Source: Nonomuraea montanisoli (GTDB lineage: Bacteria; Actinomycetota; Actinomycetes; Streptosporangiales; Streptosporangiaceae). From it: DNA of 64,000 bases. Made by a program: the position numbers and the translations under genes. The stretch is taken from contig NZ_JABWGN010000017.1 of NCBI RefSeq assembly GCF_013363975.1, positions 1 to 64,000 on the forward strand, written 5' to 3'. This document shows positions 33,077 to 41,431 of this stretch, piece after piece. The notes beneath the pieces are model-generated. The model saw only the letters and a list, made by a program, of their open reading frames with translations, did no database searches and was not told the origin of the DNA. Numbering within the stretch: the stretch's first letter is position 1; each line of letters opens with the position of its first letter.

Positions 33077-33090
33077 ATCAGTATTCTGAT
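33077..33090. promoter_or_regulatory. LysR-type operator between LysR and DJ-1/PfpI genes
   Basis: ATCAG-TATT-CTGAT is a perfect 5-bp inverted repeat in an AT-rich patch immediately upstream of the LysR start codon, about 58 bp from the divergent gene. It matches the interrupted palindrome preferred by LysR proteins. Confidence 0.65.
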
Positions 33091-33147
33091 GGCTGGACGG
33101 GCCTTGCGCTATTTGTGGCTGATGGCGGCCGGAGCCATCCTGGAGGC

Positions 33148-33804
33148 ATGACCAAGCGCATTCTCATCGCACTGACCAGCCACGACGACCTCGGCGGCGT
33201 ACGCCGGACCGGCTACTACGTGTCCGAGGCGGCCCACCCGTGGGAGGTGTTCCGCGCGGCCGGGTTCGAGGTGGACGTGGCCAGCGTGCGCGGCGGCGAG
33301 CCGCCCCAGGACGGCCACGACCCGTCCGACGAGGTGCAGAACGCCTTCCTCGCGACGGAGGCGGCCCATGACACCGCCAGGCTGGCCGACGTGGACGGCT
33401 CCGCCTACGACGCCGTCTTCTACGCGGGCGGCCACGGCACCATGTGGGACTTCCCGGCCGACCCCGACGTCGCCCGCGTCGGCAGGGAGGTCCACGAGCG
33501 CGGCGGCGTGGTGGCCGCCGTCTGCCACGGGCCGTCCGCGCTGGTGAACCTCACGCTGTCCGACGGCACCCACCTGGTGGACGGCAAGCGGGTCGCCGCG
33601 TTCACCAACAGCGAGGAGAAGGCCGCGGGCGTGGACGCCGTCGTGCCGTTCCTGCTGGCGGACGCGCTGACGGAGCGGGGCGCGCGGCACGAGGGGGCGC
33701 CGGACTGGCAGGCCCAGGTGGTCGTCGACGGCCGCCTGGCCACCGGCCAGAACCCGGCCAGCGCCGCCCCGCTGGCCGAGCGCGTCGTCGAACTCCTCGC
33801 GTAG
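33148..33804 (+). CDS. DJ-1/PfpI (Hsp31-like) type 1 glutamine amidotransferase-fold protein
   Basis: A 218-residue protein of the DJ-1 superfamily. The nucleophile elbow VAAVCHGPSALVNL holds the catalytic Cys and adjacent His; YYVSEAAHPWEVF carries the conserved Glu; YAGGHGTMWDF is the Hsp31/GATase word. Family members act as glyoxalase III or protein deglycases. TGGAGGC precedes the ATG. Its divergent LysR gene and operator suggest induction by an electrophile or similar signal. Confidence 0.86.
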   Translation: MTKRILIALTSHDDLGGVRRTGYYVSEAAHPWEVFRAAGFEVDVASVRGGEPPQDGHDPSDEVQNAFLATEAAHDTARLADVDGSAYDAVFYAGGHGTMWDFPADPDVARVGREVHERGGVVAAVCHGPSALVNLTLSDGTHLVDGKRVAAFTNSEEKAAGVDAVVPFLLADALTERGARHEGAPDWQAQVVVDGRLATGQNPASAAPLAERVVELLA

Positions 33805-33860
33805 GCGCAGGCCCGGGTCTTCGGGAGTACGGGGCCCCGTACCGAGGAAGGACATGGGGC

Positions 33861-34874
33861 ATGACGCTGCACCCCAACCTGGACCCGGAGCTGCGCGAGG
33901 CCCTGGAGCGGACGCCGCCGCACACGCTGGAGGCGGCGACGCTCACGCCCGAGGTCGTCGCGCGGCAGCGGGCCGAGCTGGACGCCCTGCTGGCGCTCAT
34001 GCCGCCGCCGGGGCCGGGGGTGGTGGTCGAGGACAGGCGCGTGCCCGGCCCCGGCGGCGACGTGCGCCTGCGCGTCCACGCCCCGGCGGCCCCGCCCGAC
34101 CCCTCCCGGCCGGCCGGGAGGCCGTGCCTGTACTGGATCCACGGCGGCGGCATGGTCTTCGGCCGGCCCGAGATGGACGACGGCCTGCTCGCCGGGTACG
34201 TGGAGCGGCTCGGCTGCGTCGCCGTCTCCGTCGACTACCGGCTCGCCCCCGAGCACCCGCACCCCGCGCCCGTCGAGGACTGCTACGCCGGCCTGGTCTG
34301 GACCGCCGCGAACGCCGCCGGGCTCGGCGCCGACCCGTCCCGGCTGGCCGTCGCCGGGATGAGCGCGGGCGGCGGCCTGGCCGCGGCCACGGCGCTGCTG
34401 GCCCGCGACCGGGGCGGCCCGGCCGTGGCCTTCCAGCTCCTGGCCTGCCCGATGCTCGACGACCGCGGCCTCACCCCGTCCAGCCGCCGCCTCGCCGATG
34501 CCCCGCTGTGGGACGGCGCGGCCAACGCCTTCGGCTGGCGGGCCCTGCTCGGCGACCGGGCGGGCGGCGAGGACGTGTCCCCGTACGCGGCGCCGGCCCG
34601 GGCGGCGGACCTGAGCGGGCTGCCTCCGGCGTTCGTGGACGTGACGGAGCTGGAGATCTTCCGGGACGAGGCGCTCGACTACGCCCGGCGGCTCGCCGAG
34701 GCGGGGGTCTCGACGGAGTTCCACCTCTATCCGGGCGGCTTCCACGGGTTCGACGTGCTGCTGCCGGACACCGAGCTGGGCCGGGCCGTCTCCGCGACCC
34801 GGCTCGCCGCCCTGAGGCGCGCCTTCCGCACCGGGACGCCCGCACCGGAACGCTCGCCCGCACCTGGCCAGTGA
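33861..34874 (+). CDS. Alpha/beta hydrolase, hormone-sensitive-lipase family (GDXG-like)
   Basis: A 337-residue esterase. The oxyanion word is IHGGGMVFG, the nucleophile elbow is GMSAGGGLAAA (GMSAG instead of the usual GDSAG), the acid lies in VDVTELEIFRDEALDYA and the base is His in YPGGFHGFD. Substrates are typically short acyl or steroid esters. ATG at 33861 with GGAAGGAC upstream is chosen. It ends 25 bp before the leaderless acyl-CoA dehydrogenase gene and lies just upstream of operator site D, which controls the next gene. Confidence 0.85.
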   Translation: MTLHPNLDPELREALERTPPHTLEAATLTPEVVARQRAELDALLALMPPPGPGVVVEDRRVPGPGGDVRLRVHAPAAPPDPSRPAGRPCLYWIHGGGMVFGRPEMDDGLLAGYVERLGCVAVSVDYRLAPEHPHPAPVEDCYAGLVWTAANAAGLGADPSRLAVAGMSAGGGLAAATALLARDRGGPAVAFQLLACPMLDDRGLTPSSRRLADAPLWDGAANAFGWRALLGDRAGGEDVSPYAAPARAADLSGLPPAFVDVTELEIFRDEALDYARRLAEAGVSTEFHLYPGGFHGFDVLLPDTELGRAVSATRLAALRRAFRTGTPAPERSPAPGQ

Positions 34875-34875
34875 A

Positions 34876-34891
34876 CCAAGCGTGCGCTAGG
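34876..34891. promoter_or_regulatory. 16-bp operator, site D (acyl-CoA dehydrogenase promoter)
   Basis: CCAAGCGTGCGCTAGG. Its right arm overlaps TAGGTT (34888-34893), the -10 box of a leaderless transcript beginning at the GTG at 34900. This is the clearest evidence that the motif blocks RNA polymerase. Site E at 51803 is 15 of 16 identical in the reverse sense. Confidence 0.72.
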
Positions 34892-34899
34892 TTGGTCTC

Positions 34900-36000
34900 G
34901 TGGATCTCGACTTCACCAGGGCCGAACGCGACTTCCGCGCCGAGGTCCGCGACTGGCTGGCCGGGCACGTCCCCGAGCGGCTGCCGTCGATGGACACCCC
35001 CGAGGGCTTCGAGGCGCACCGCGCCTGGGAGGCGCTGCTGGCCTCCGCCCGCCTGTCCGCCGTCTCCTGGCCCGAGGAGTACGGCGGGCGCGGCGCGTCG
35101 CTCGTCGAATGGCTGATCTTCGAGGAGGAGTACTGGGCCGCCGGCGCTCCCGGCAGGGTCAGCCAGAACGGCGTCTTCCTGCTCGCCCCGACCCTGATGG
35201 CGTTCGGCACCGAGGAGCAGCGGCACGCCTGGCTGCCCGGCATGGCCCGCGCCGACCAGGTCTGGGCGCAGGCGTGGTCCGAGCCCGAGGCGGGCAGCGA
35301 CCTGGCCGCGCTCACCTCCCGCGCCGAGCGGGCCGACGGCGGCTGGCGGCTGTACGGGCAGAAGACGTGGAGCTCCCGGGCCGCGTACGCCTCGCACGGG
35401 TTCGGCCTGTTCCGCACCTCCGGGACGCGGCACAAGGGGCTGACCTACGTCATGTTCCCGCTGGAGGACGTCGGCGTGCGGCCCGTCGCCCAGCTCGACG
35501 GGCTGCCCGGGTTCGCGGAGCTGTTCTTCGACGGCGTGTACGTGCCCGACGCGATGGTGATCGGCGAACCCGGCGACGGGTGGCGCATCGCCATGGCCGC
35601 CACCTCCTCCGAACGCGGCCTCACCCTGCGCAGCCCCGGCCGCTTCCTGGCCACCGCCGACCGGCTCGTCGCCCTGGCCCGCGACGCCGACCCGGCGCTC
35701 GCCGACCGGGCCGCCCGCTGCTGGAGCGACGCCGAGGCGTACCGGCTGCACACCTTCCACACCGCGCGCCGCATCGCGGCCGGGGAGGAGATCGGGTCCG
35801 CGTCGAGCATGGGCAAGGTCTTCTGGTCCGAGCTGGACCTGCGGATGCACGGCCTGGCCATGGAACTGCTGGGGGAGCGGGCGGGGGCGACGCCGTGGCT
35901 CGACGGGTTCCTGTTCGCCCTGGCCGGGCCCATCTACGCGGGCACCAACGAGATCCAGCGCACGATCATCGCCGAGCGCGTCCTGGGGCTGCCCCGGTGA
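34900..36000 (+). CDS. Acyl-CoA dehydrogenase (FadE-like), first subunit of a pair
   Basis: A 366-residue acyl-CoA dehydrogenase with N-terminal domain (AERDFRAEVRDWLAGHVPER), mid-domain AWSEPEAGSDLAALTSRAE and C-terminal FAD word GTNEIQRTIIAERVLGLPR. The combination fits FadE-type enzymes of actinobacteria. The GTG at 34900 starts a leaderless message under operator D. A second dehydrogenase follows; in steroid side-chain systems such pairs form alpha2beta2 heterotetramers, and I infer the same here. Substrate is not identifiable. Confidence 0.88.
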   Translation: MDLDFTRAERDFRAEVRDWLAGHVPERLPSMDTPEGFEAHRAWEALLASARLSAVSWPEEYGGRGASLVEWLIFEEEYWAAGAPGRVSQNGVFLLAPTLMAFGTEEQRHAWLPGMARADQVWAQAWSEPEAGSDLAALTSRAERADGGWRLYGQKTWSSRAAYASHGFGLFRTSGTRHKGLTYVMFPLEDVGVRPVAQLDGLPGFAELFFDGVYVPDAMVIGEPGDGWRIAMAATSSERGLTLRSPGRFLATADRLVALARDADPALADRAARCWSDAEAYRLHTFHTARRIAAGEEIGSASSMGKVFWSELDLRMHGLAMELLGERAGATPWLDGFLFALAGPIYAGTNEIQRTIIAERVLGLPR

Positions 36001-36024
36001 CGCCGCGTCCCCGCGTGTGCCTTG

Positions 36025-36084
36025 TTCTCTCCGCGGTCCTCTCCGCGGTCCTCTCCGCGGTCTTCTCCGCGGTTCTCTCCGTGC
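36025..36084. repeat. 12-bp tandem repeat between the two acyl-CoA dehydrogenase genes
   Basis: Five head-to-tail units of T(C/T)(C/T)TCTCCGCGG, the last degenerate. It lies in the 120-bp gap before the second dehydrogenase. Unit length of four codons suggests slippage, not coding. It could vary in copy number. Confidence 0.75.
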
Positions 36085-36120
36085 CGAGTCCTGTCCGTGC
36101 CGAGCCGGGAGGCCCCCTCG

Positions 36121-37137
36121 ATGGACTTCGCCTTCACCCCGGACCAGCTCGCGCTGGCCGAGACCGTACGAGACGTCCTGACGGAGCACTGCCCGCCCTC
36201 GGCGTTGCGCGCCGGGCGGCTGCCCGGGTGGGACCGGCTCGCCGCCGTGGGGTTCTTCGGGCTGCTCGTGCCCCCCGAGGCCGACGGGCTGGGACTCCGC
36301 CTGGTGGACGCCCTGCCCGCCCTTGAGGAGACCGGCCGGGCCTGCCTGCCGGGGCCGGTCGTGGAGACGGCCGTCGTCGCGCCGTACCTGCTGCCGGGGG
36401 TGCCCAAGCTGGCCTCCGGGTCCGTACGGGTGAGCGTGGTGCCGCCGGGCGGCGCCGGCGCGCCGGACGCGGACCTGGCCGACCTCATCGTGGTCGCCGC
36501 GCCGGGCGCGGGCACGAGCGGAAGCGGCGGCGGTGCGGTGGTGGTGGGACGCGAGGCGGCGCGGCTGCGGCCCCTGCCGGGACCGGACCCGTGCCGCCGC
36601 CTCTCCGAGGTGTCGTACGCGGACTCCGCGCCACTGGACCGGCCGCTCGCCCCGGCGCTGCGCGCGGCCACCGTGGCGACCGCCGCCCAGCTCATCGGGG
36701 TGGCCCGGAGGCTGCTGGACGTCTCCGTGGCCTACGCGCGGACCAGGAGGCAGTTCGGGGCGCCGATCGGGTCGTTCCAGGCGGTCAAGCACCGGCTGGC
36801 CGACGTGGCGGTCGGCATCGCCTTCGCCGCGCCGCTGGTCCACCGGGCCGCGCTGGCGGTGGAGGCGGCCGTACCGGATGCGGCGCGGGACGCGGGAGGT
36901 GTGCCGGATGTGGAGCGGGACGTGAGCGCCGCCAAGGCGGCGGCGAGTGAGGCCGCCGACCTCGCCGCCCGCGCCGCGCTCCAGACGCACGGCGCGATCG
37001 GCTACACCGAGGAGCTCGACCTGAGGTTCTGGCTGGCCCGCGCGTGGTCGCTGTCGGCCGCGTACGGCGGCGCGGCCGAGCACCGGGCCAGGATCCGCGA
37101 GGCCCTCGCGGGCGGCGACCTTCGGCGGTACCCGTGA
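36121..37137 (+). CDS. Acyl-CoA dehydrogenase (FadE-like), second subunit
   Basis: A 338-residue protein beginning MDFAFTPDQLALAETVRDVL with GGGAGG upstream. It has the C-terminal words TRRQFGAPIGSFQAVKHRLAD and QTHGAIGYTEELDLRFWLAR. The mid-domain is weakly conserved, and the last helix ends in GGAAEHRARIREAL, not GTNEIQR, as expected for the partner subunit of a heterotetramer. The frame remains open upstream but the start is clear. GTGA overlap with the LLM gene completes a three-gene operon. Confidence 0.85.
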   Translation: MDFAFTPDQLALAETVRDVLTEHCPPSALRAGRLPGWDRLAAVGFFGLLVPPEADGLGLRLVDALPALEETGRACLPGPVVETAVVAPYLLPGVPKLASGSVRVSVVPPGGAGAPDADLADLIVVAAPGAGTSGSGGGAVVVGREAARLRPLPGPDPCRRLSEVSYADSAPLDRPLAPALRAATVATAAQLIGVARRLLDVSVAYARTRRQFGAPIGSFQAVKHRLADVAVGIAFAAPLVHRAALAVEAAVPDAARDAGGVPDVERDVSAAKAAASEAADLAARAALQTHGAIGYTEELDLRFWLARAWSLSAAYGGAAEHRARIREALAGGDLRRYP

Positions 37138-37973
37138 AGTACGGCGTGCCCCTGGGCCTCATCCACCCGGCCGCGTGGAAGGACGTCGCGGTGGCGGCCG
37201 ACCGGCTCGGGTTCGAGTCGGTGTGGCTGCCCGAGCATCTGGTGTTCACCACCGACCTGTCGGCGGCCGCCTACCCGGGCACCTCGAACCCGGGCATCAA
37301 GCCGTCCACGCCCCTCTTCGACGCCCCGGCGTACCTGTGCTGGCTGGCCGCGCTCACCACCCGCGTCCGGCTGGGCACGGCCGTGCACCTGCTCGCGCTG
37401 CGGCACCCGTTCGTGTCGGCGCGCGCCTTCGCCACGCTCGACGTGGTGTCGACCGGCCGGGCGATCTGCGGGGTGGGCGCCGGGTGGTACCGGGGCGAGT
37501 GGGACGCGGCCGGGGTGCCGTTCGCGGACCGGGGCGCCCGGCTGGACGAGGTCATCGAGGTGACCCGGCGGCTCTGGACCGAGCCCGTGGTGGCGCACTC
37601 CGGGACGTTCTACTCGTTTCCGGAGGTGGCCTTCGAGCCGAAGCCCGTACAGCACCGGCTGCCGATCCTGTGCGGCGGCGAGTCGCCGGCCGCGCTGCGC
37701 CGGGCCGCGCGGCTGTGCGACGGCTGGATCAGCATGCCGCACACGCTGGAGTCGATCCGGCCCCAGCTCGACCGCCTCGCGGCGCTCGGGGGGACGGGGT
37801 CGGTGACGGTTCACGCGTACGAGCTGGGGTCGCCGGACGAGGTGCCGTCCTGGGCGGCGCTGGGGGTGAACCGGCTCATCGTCCGTCCGTGGAGGCGGAG
37901 CAGGGACGCGGTGTCGAGCCTGGAGTCCTTCGCGGCCCGGTACGGCATCACGCCCGCGCCGGTCTTGGGGTGA
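37134..37973 (+). CDS. LLM-class F420-dependent oxidoreductase (TIGR03619-like)
   Basis: A 279-residue LLM protein: VKYGVPLGLIHPAAWKDVAV, SVWLPEHLVFTTDLSAAAYP, RAICGVGAGWYRGEWDAAGV, LPILCGGESPAALRRAARL. It matches the F420-type luciferase-like family. The GTG overlaps the stop of the second dehydrogenase, so this enzyme shares the operon and operator D. It may reduce or oxidise the acyl-CoA-derived intermediate. Confidence 0.85.
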   Translation: MKYGVPLGLIHPAAWKDVAVAADRLGFESVWLPEHLVFTTDLSAAAYPGTSNPGIKPSTPLFDAPAYLCWLAALTTRVRLGTAVHLLALRHPFVSARAFATLDVVSTGRAICGVGAGWYRGEWDAAGVPFADRGARLDEVIEVTRRLWTEPVVAHSGTFYSFPEVAFEPKPVQHRLPILCGGESPAALRRAARLCDGWISMPHTLESIRPQLDRLAALGGTGSVTVHAYELGSPDEVPSWAALGVNRLIVRPWRRSRDAVSSLESFAARYGITPAPVLG

Positions 37974-38032
37974 GCGTGGCGGCCGGGGCGCGGCCGTCTG
38001 ACTGGACTCCGCCTGGTTGGCCGGGCGGTGTG

Positions 38033-41000
38033 TCAGGCGCGGTGGCGGCCCCTTCTGCGGCGGCTCTGGCGTGCGGGGGAGTCCGTGACCGGCGTGCCCG
38101 GGGAACGGTCGCCGGCTTCCGGAGCGGTCGTCGAGGAGGCGGCCGGGCCCGTCGGCGACGCGCCTGAGAGGGACGGCTCCGAGGAAGACGCACCTGAGAA
38201 GGACCGCACTGAGGAAGACGCTCCCGAGAGGGACGCACCTGAGAAGGACGGCCCCAGGAGAGACGCGCCTGAGGGGGACGCGCCTGAGAAGGACGGCCCC
38301 GGAAGAGACGTGCCCGAGAGAGACGCTTCCGAGAGGGCTGGGGCCGAGAGGGGCGGGGCCGAGAGGGGCGGCGTGGCGGTGGACGCGACGCGGTGGGGAG
38401 CGGACTCGGCGGCGGCGTGGGCGGGGGAGCGGTGGCGGCGGCCCCGGAGCGGTCCGTCCTGGGCGAACTGGTCGGACCAGCGCGGCTCCAGTTGGCGCAC
38501 GTCCCAGCGGCCACCGGCCCGGTGGGCGTCGCCGCGATGGGCGTCCGACCCGTGGGTGCCGCCTCGGTGGGAGCCGGGCAGGCCGTCGCCGGGCTGGGCC
38601 TCGCCCGAGTGCGCGTCCGGGCGGTGCGACGGCGCGGGCTGCGGGTGGACCCAGTAGGGGTCGATCCGGCGGGCGTCCATGTGGTGCGGCTGCTCGGTGC
38701 GGTGCTGCGCCATCCCGCGGTGACGGCGGCCGCGCGGGGCGGCGTCGGGCGAGAACGTGGCGGGCTCCTCGACGGGGTGCCCGCTGAGGCGCCGCCGCCC
38801 CCGGTAGCCGCCGGTGGAGGCGTCCTGCCGCCCGGACCGCCCGGCGAACTCCTGACGTCCGGACCGGCTCGGGAGGTCCTGCCGTCCGGAGCGGCCCGCG
38901 ACGTCCTGTCGCCCGGGACGGCCCTGGGGGCCGGTCATGCGGGCGGACCCCGACCGGGCGCCTTCCGCGCGCGCCGAGCGGTCCCCGAGACCGTCGTCCG
39001 CCCGGGCGTAGCCCCCCTGAACGCCCTCCAGGGCGCGAGAACCGCCCTGGAGGCCGCCCAGACGGGCGTACGAGCCGTACGACGGCTCGACCGAGCTCAT
39101 GGGGCGAGGACGGCGGCCGAAGGCGTCCCACGGCTCCTCCTCGCGCGGCAGGCCCTGGGCGTCGCGCAGGAGGGTCTGGGCGTCACGCACCAGGAGCGCG
39201 ACGTCCGGCGGCAGGGACTCGGCGGCCGGCCACGGCTCCGAGGGCGCGTACCGCGTGGCGCGGGCGGCGACTGGCGCGTGAGGCGTCTCCGGCGTCCGGG
39301 CGCCCGGCCGGTCGGCGGCGGCGGCCGTGCGGGGGCCGAACGCGTCGAACCGGCTCGTCGCCTCCGGGATCGCGAACGTGCCCGGCGGCAGCGCCAGGCG
39401 CGCGGCGATCGTCTCCAGGGACATCCCCCACTGCGCGGCTGCCGTCTCCAGCGGTACGAACCTGCCGCGGGCGGCCGCCGGGTCCGGCGAGGTGTCGACC
39501 GGGACGATGCGGCGGGCGCCGAGCGCCTCCAGCGGCGTCCCCTGGTGGATGGCGGTGGGCTCCAGCGGAGCGGCGGAGGCGTCCTCCGAGAGGGAGGCGA
39601 GGATGTCCGGGTGCAGGGGCATGGGGCCCGTGGCGGCCGGGTCCACCGGGAAGAAGTCCGCGGAGGACGCGGCCCCGGCGCCGTACCCGGAACCGGAGCG
39701 GGACGCGGCGGCGGAACCGCCGAGGGCCGCCGGGCGCGACGCGCTGACCGGCTCCACCGTCTCCAGCAGGGCGTCCGCGGCCGGGTGAGCGGAACGCCCA
39801 CCCCCGGTGCCGCCCGCGAACGCCGCCTCACGGCCGTTCGCCGTGGTGCCGCTCGCGAGGGCCGCAGCGCCGCGGGCCGTGGTGCTCGCGACGAGGGTCG
39901 CGGCCGCCGTGGCCGTGGCGCCCGCCGCCAGAGCCGCTCCCGCCGTGGCGCGGGCCGCGGCGGTGGTGCGGGTCGTCAGCGTGGCGTCCGCCGTCGTACG
40001 GCGCACCATCGTGGCCTTGACCGGGACGCTCTCGGCGGCCGAGGCGAAGGCCGGGCGGCGGGGACGGCGGTGGCGGCGGCGGCCGGGAGCGGCCGGGGCG
40101 GCGGCGGCCAGAGCGGGCCGGGCGCGCATGTGCCGGGTCTTGGCCACCGCGAGCAGCGCGAGCGCGGCCACCAGCGCGGAGCCGACCAGCGTCGGCGACT
40201 CCAGCGCCGGGGACGGGTGCGCGGCCGAGGCGTCCCCGAGCGGCGCCAGCGGCTCGCTGGTGACGGCCTTGGTGTCGGCCGTGGCGGGCTTGGCGTGCTT
40301 GCCCTTCTTGGCGGCCTTGTCGGTGTTCGTGGCGGCCGAGCTGGTGGCCTGAGGCTGAGCCTGGGCCTGGATCTGGGTCTGCGGCTGGGCCGGCTGCGTC
40401 TGCGGGGTGGGCGTGGGCCCGGCCGCCTGCTGGGCGCCGTCGGCGGGCTTCGCGGTGGGCTGGGCGCGGGCGGCCAGCGGCGGCTGGACGATGGTGACCT
40501 CGGAGGACGGGATCAGCGCCCCGAGCGTGCTGTCGGTCTGCTGGAGGAGCCCGGTGTCGGTGTTGGCCGGCGGCAGGACGGGATCGACCTGGTTCTCGCG
40601 GGCCTCGCGGTCGAGCCGTTCCTTGATCCGCCACGGGTAGCCGTAGCCGACGACCTTGCTCGTGTCACGTTCCTTGCGCTTGAGGACGCCGCCGTCGATG
40701 TTGCCCTCGATCGTGTGGATCGTGTTGCCCTCGACCCGGGTCACGATGCCCACGTGGTCGATCCGGTCGAGGTCGTGGGAGCCGCTCCAGTCGAAGAAGA
40801 CGAAGGCTCCGGGCTCGGGCTTGCGCCCCCAGGCGTCGTGCTTGCGGAACCACTTGGCGTGACTGACGGTCCAGGCGAACTGGCCCATCCACTCCCCATA
40901 GCCGAGCTTGTGCGCGGCCCAGGAGAGCATCATGTCGCACCACGGCGCGGAGGTGTAGTCGGCGTCGAACTCGACGTTCTTGCCGTACCAGTCGCCGAAC

Positions 41001-41080
41001 TTGGTGTACGCACCGCCCCTCTCCGAGTAGCCGAGCTGGCTCTCGAGAAGGTCGATGAACTTCCGCATCTCTGGCGTCAT
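38033..41080 (-). CDS. Large CHAP-domain protein with membrane span and low-complexity tail
   Basis: A 1015-residue protein. Residues 1-about 150 are a CHAP amidase domain with the catalytic Cys in SAPWCDMMLSWAAHKLG, His in IDHVGIVTRV and Asn in IEGNIDGG. A Pro/Gln linker leads to one membrane span (about 285-310). The rest is disordered and Ala-, Arg- and Ser-rich, with GRSGRQD repeats and, at about residues 910-975, thirteen pentads of the form SxSGx (SLSGA, SFSGA, SPSGA...). No signal peptide precedes the CHAP domain, which is odd for a wall hydrolase. The start MTPEMRKFIDLLESQLGYSE is family-typical although the frame is open upstream. Confidence 0.82.
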   Translation of the reverse strand: MTPEMRKFIDLLESQLGYSERGGAYTKFGDWYGKNVEFDADYTSAPWCDMMLSWAAHKLGYGEWMGQFAWTVSHAKWFRKHDAWGRKPEPGAFVFFDWSGSHDLDRIDHVGIVTRVEGNTIHTIEGNIDGGVLKRKERDTSKVVGYGYPWRIKERLDREARENQVDPVLPPANTDTGLLQQTDSTLGALIPSSEVTIVQPPLAARAQPTAKPADGAQQAAGPTPTPQTQPAQPQTQIQAQAQPQATSSAATNTDKAAKKGKHAKPATADTKAVTSEPLAPLGDASAAHPSPALESPTLVGSALVAALALLAVAKTRHMRARPALAAAAPAAPGRRRHRRPRRPAFASAAESVPVKATMVRRTTADATLTTRTTAAARATAGAALAAGATATAAATLVASTTARGAAALASGTTANGREAAFAGGTGGGRSAHPAADALLETVEPVSASRPAALGGSAAASRSGSGYGAGAASSADFFPVDPAATGPMPLHPDILASLSEDASAAPLEPTAIHQGTPLEALGARRIVPVDTSPDPAAARGRFVPLETAAAQWGMSLETIAARLALPPGTFAIPEATSRFDAFGPRTAAAADRPGARTPETPHAPVAARATRYAPSEPWPAAESLPPDVALLVRDAQTLLRDAQGLPREEEPWDAFGRRPRPMSSVEPSYGSYARLGGLQGGSRALEGVQGGYARADDGLGDRSARAEGARSGSARMTGPQGRPGRQDVAGRSGRQDLPSRSGRQEFAGRSGRQDASTGGYRGRRRLSGHPVEEPATFSPDAAPRGRRHRGMAQHRTEQPHHMDARRIDPYWVHPQPAPSHRPDAHSGEAQPGDGLPGSHRGGTHGSDAHRGDAHRAGGRWDVRQLEPRWSDQFAQDGPLRGRRHRSPAHAAAESAPHRVASTATPPLSAPPLSAPALSEASLSGTSLPGPSFSGASPSGASLLGPSFSGASLSGASSSVRSFSGASSSEPSLSGASPTGPAASSTTAPEAGDRSPGTPVTDSPARQSRRRRGRHRA

Positions 41081-41431
41081 GTAGTGCAGAGAAACCTTCC
41101 GGGCAAGACCGGATTCATCCGCACAGCCTGGGGTACACGGGGTACCCGGGACACGTGTGACAGATCCGGAGGCCTGTAGTTTTCGTGACGATCGGAGGCT
41201 ACCGTGACAAAAAGGCAGGTAAAGCACCCGTCAAGCGCGTGTCGCGCTGGTGGCGGACGTGAAGGTGCAGGTCAAGAGCTTGCCAGATTTGTCCAAAGAA
41301 CGTGTCGTTTATAGGTAAAAGATCTAGCTCGTTGCGCCGGACGGCTCGTTGCGCATGGCCCCGGGAGGCGGGCACGCGCCAGGGCGAGGGCCCGGTCCTC
41401 GGCCGGGCGCCCCGCCCCGTTGTCTCACCTG
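41081..41431 (-). other. Leader and promoter region of the CHAP gene
   Basis: Between two minus-strand genes. On the minus strand TTTACC, a 16-bp spacer and TAGCCT make a possible promoter near 41180-41215. An AT-richer patch (41280-41335) and an inverted repeat at about 41388-41410 (CCCGG/CCGGG) that may terminate the amidase gene are also present. I looked for a c-di-AMP riboswitch, which often precedes such wall hydrolases, and did not find its conserved words. Confidence 0.4.

Noticed and set aside
38028..38657. Acidic EDAPEKD-type repeat protein on the plus strand
   Set aside because: It is the antisense shadow of the pentad repeats of the CHAP protein.
41081..41330. c-di-AMP (ydaO) riboswitch upstream of the CHAP gene
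   Set aside because: None of its conserved words could be found in the leader.
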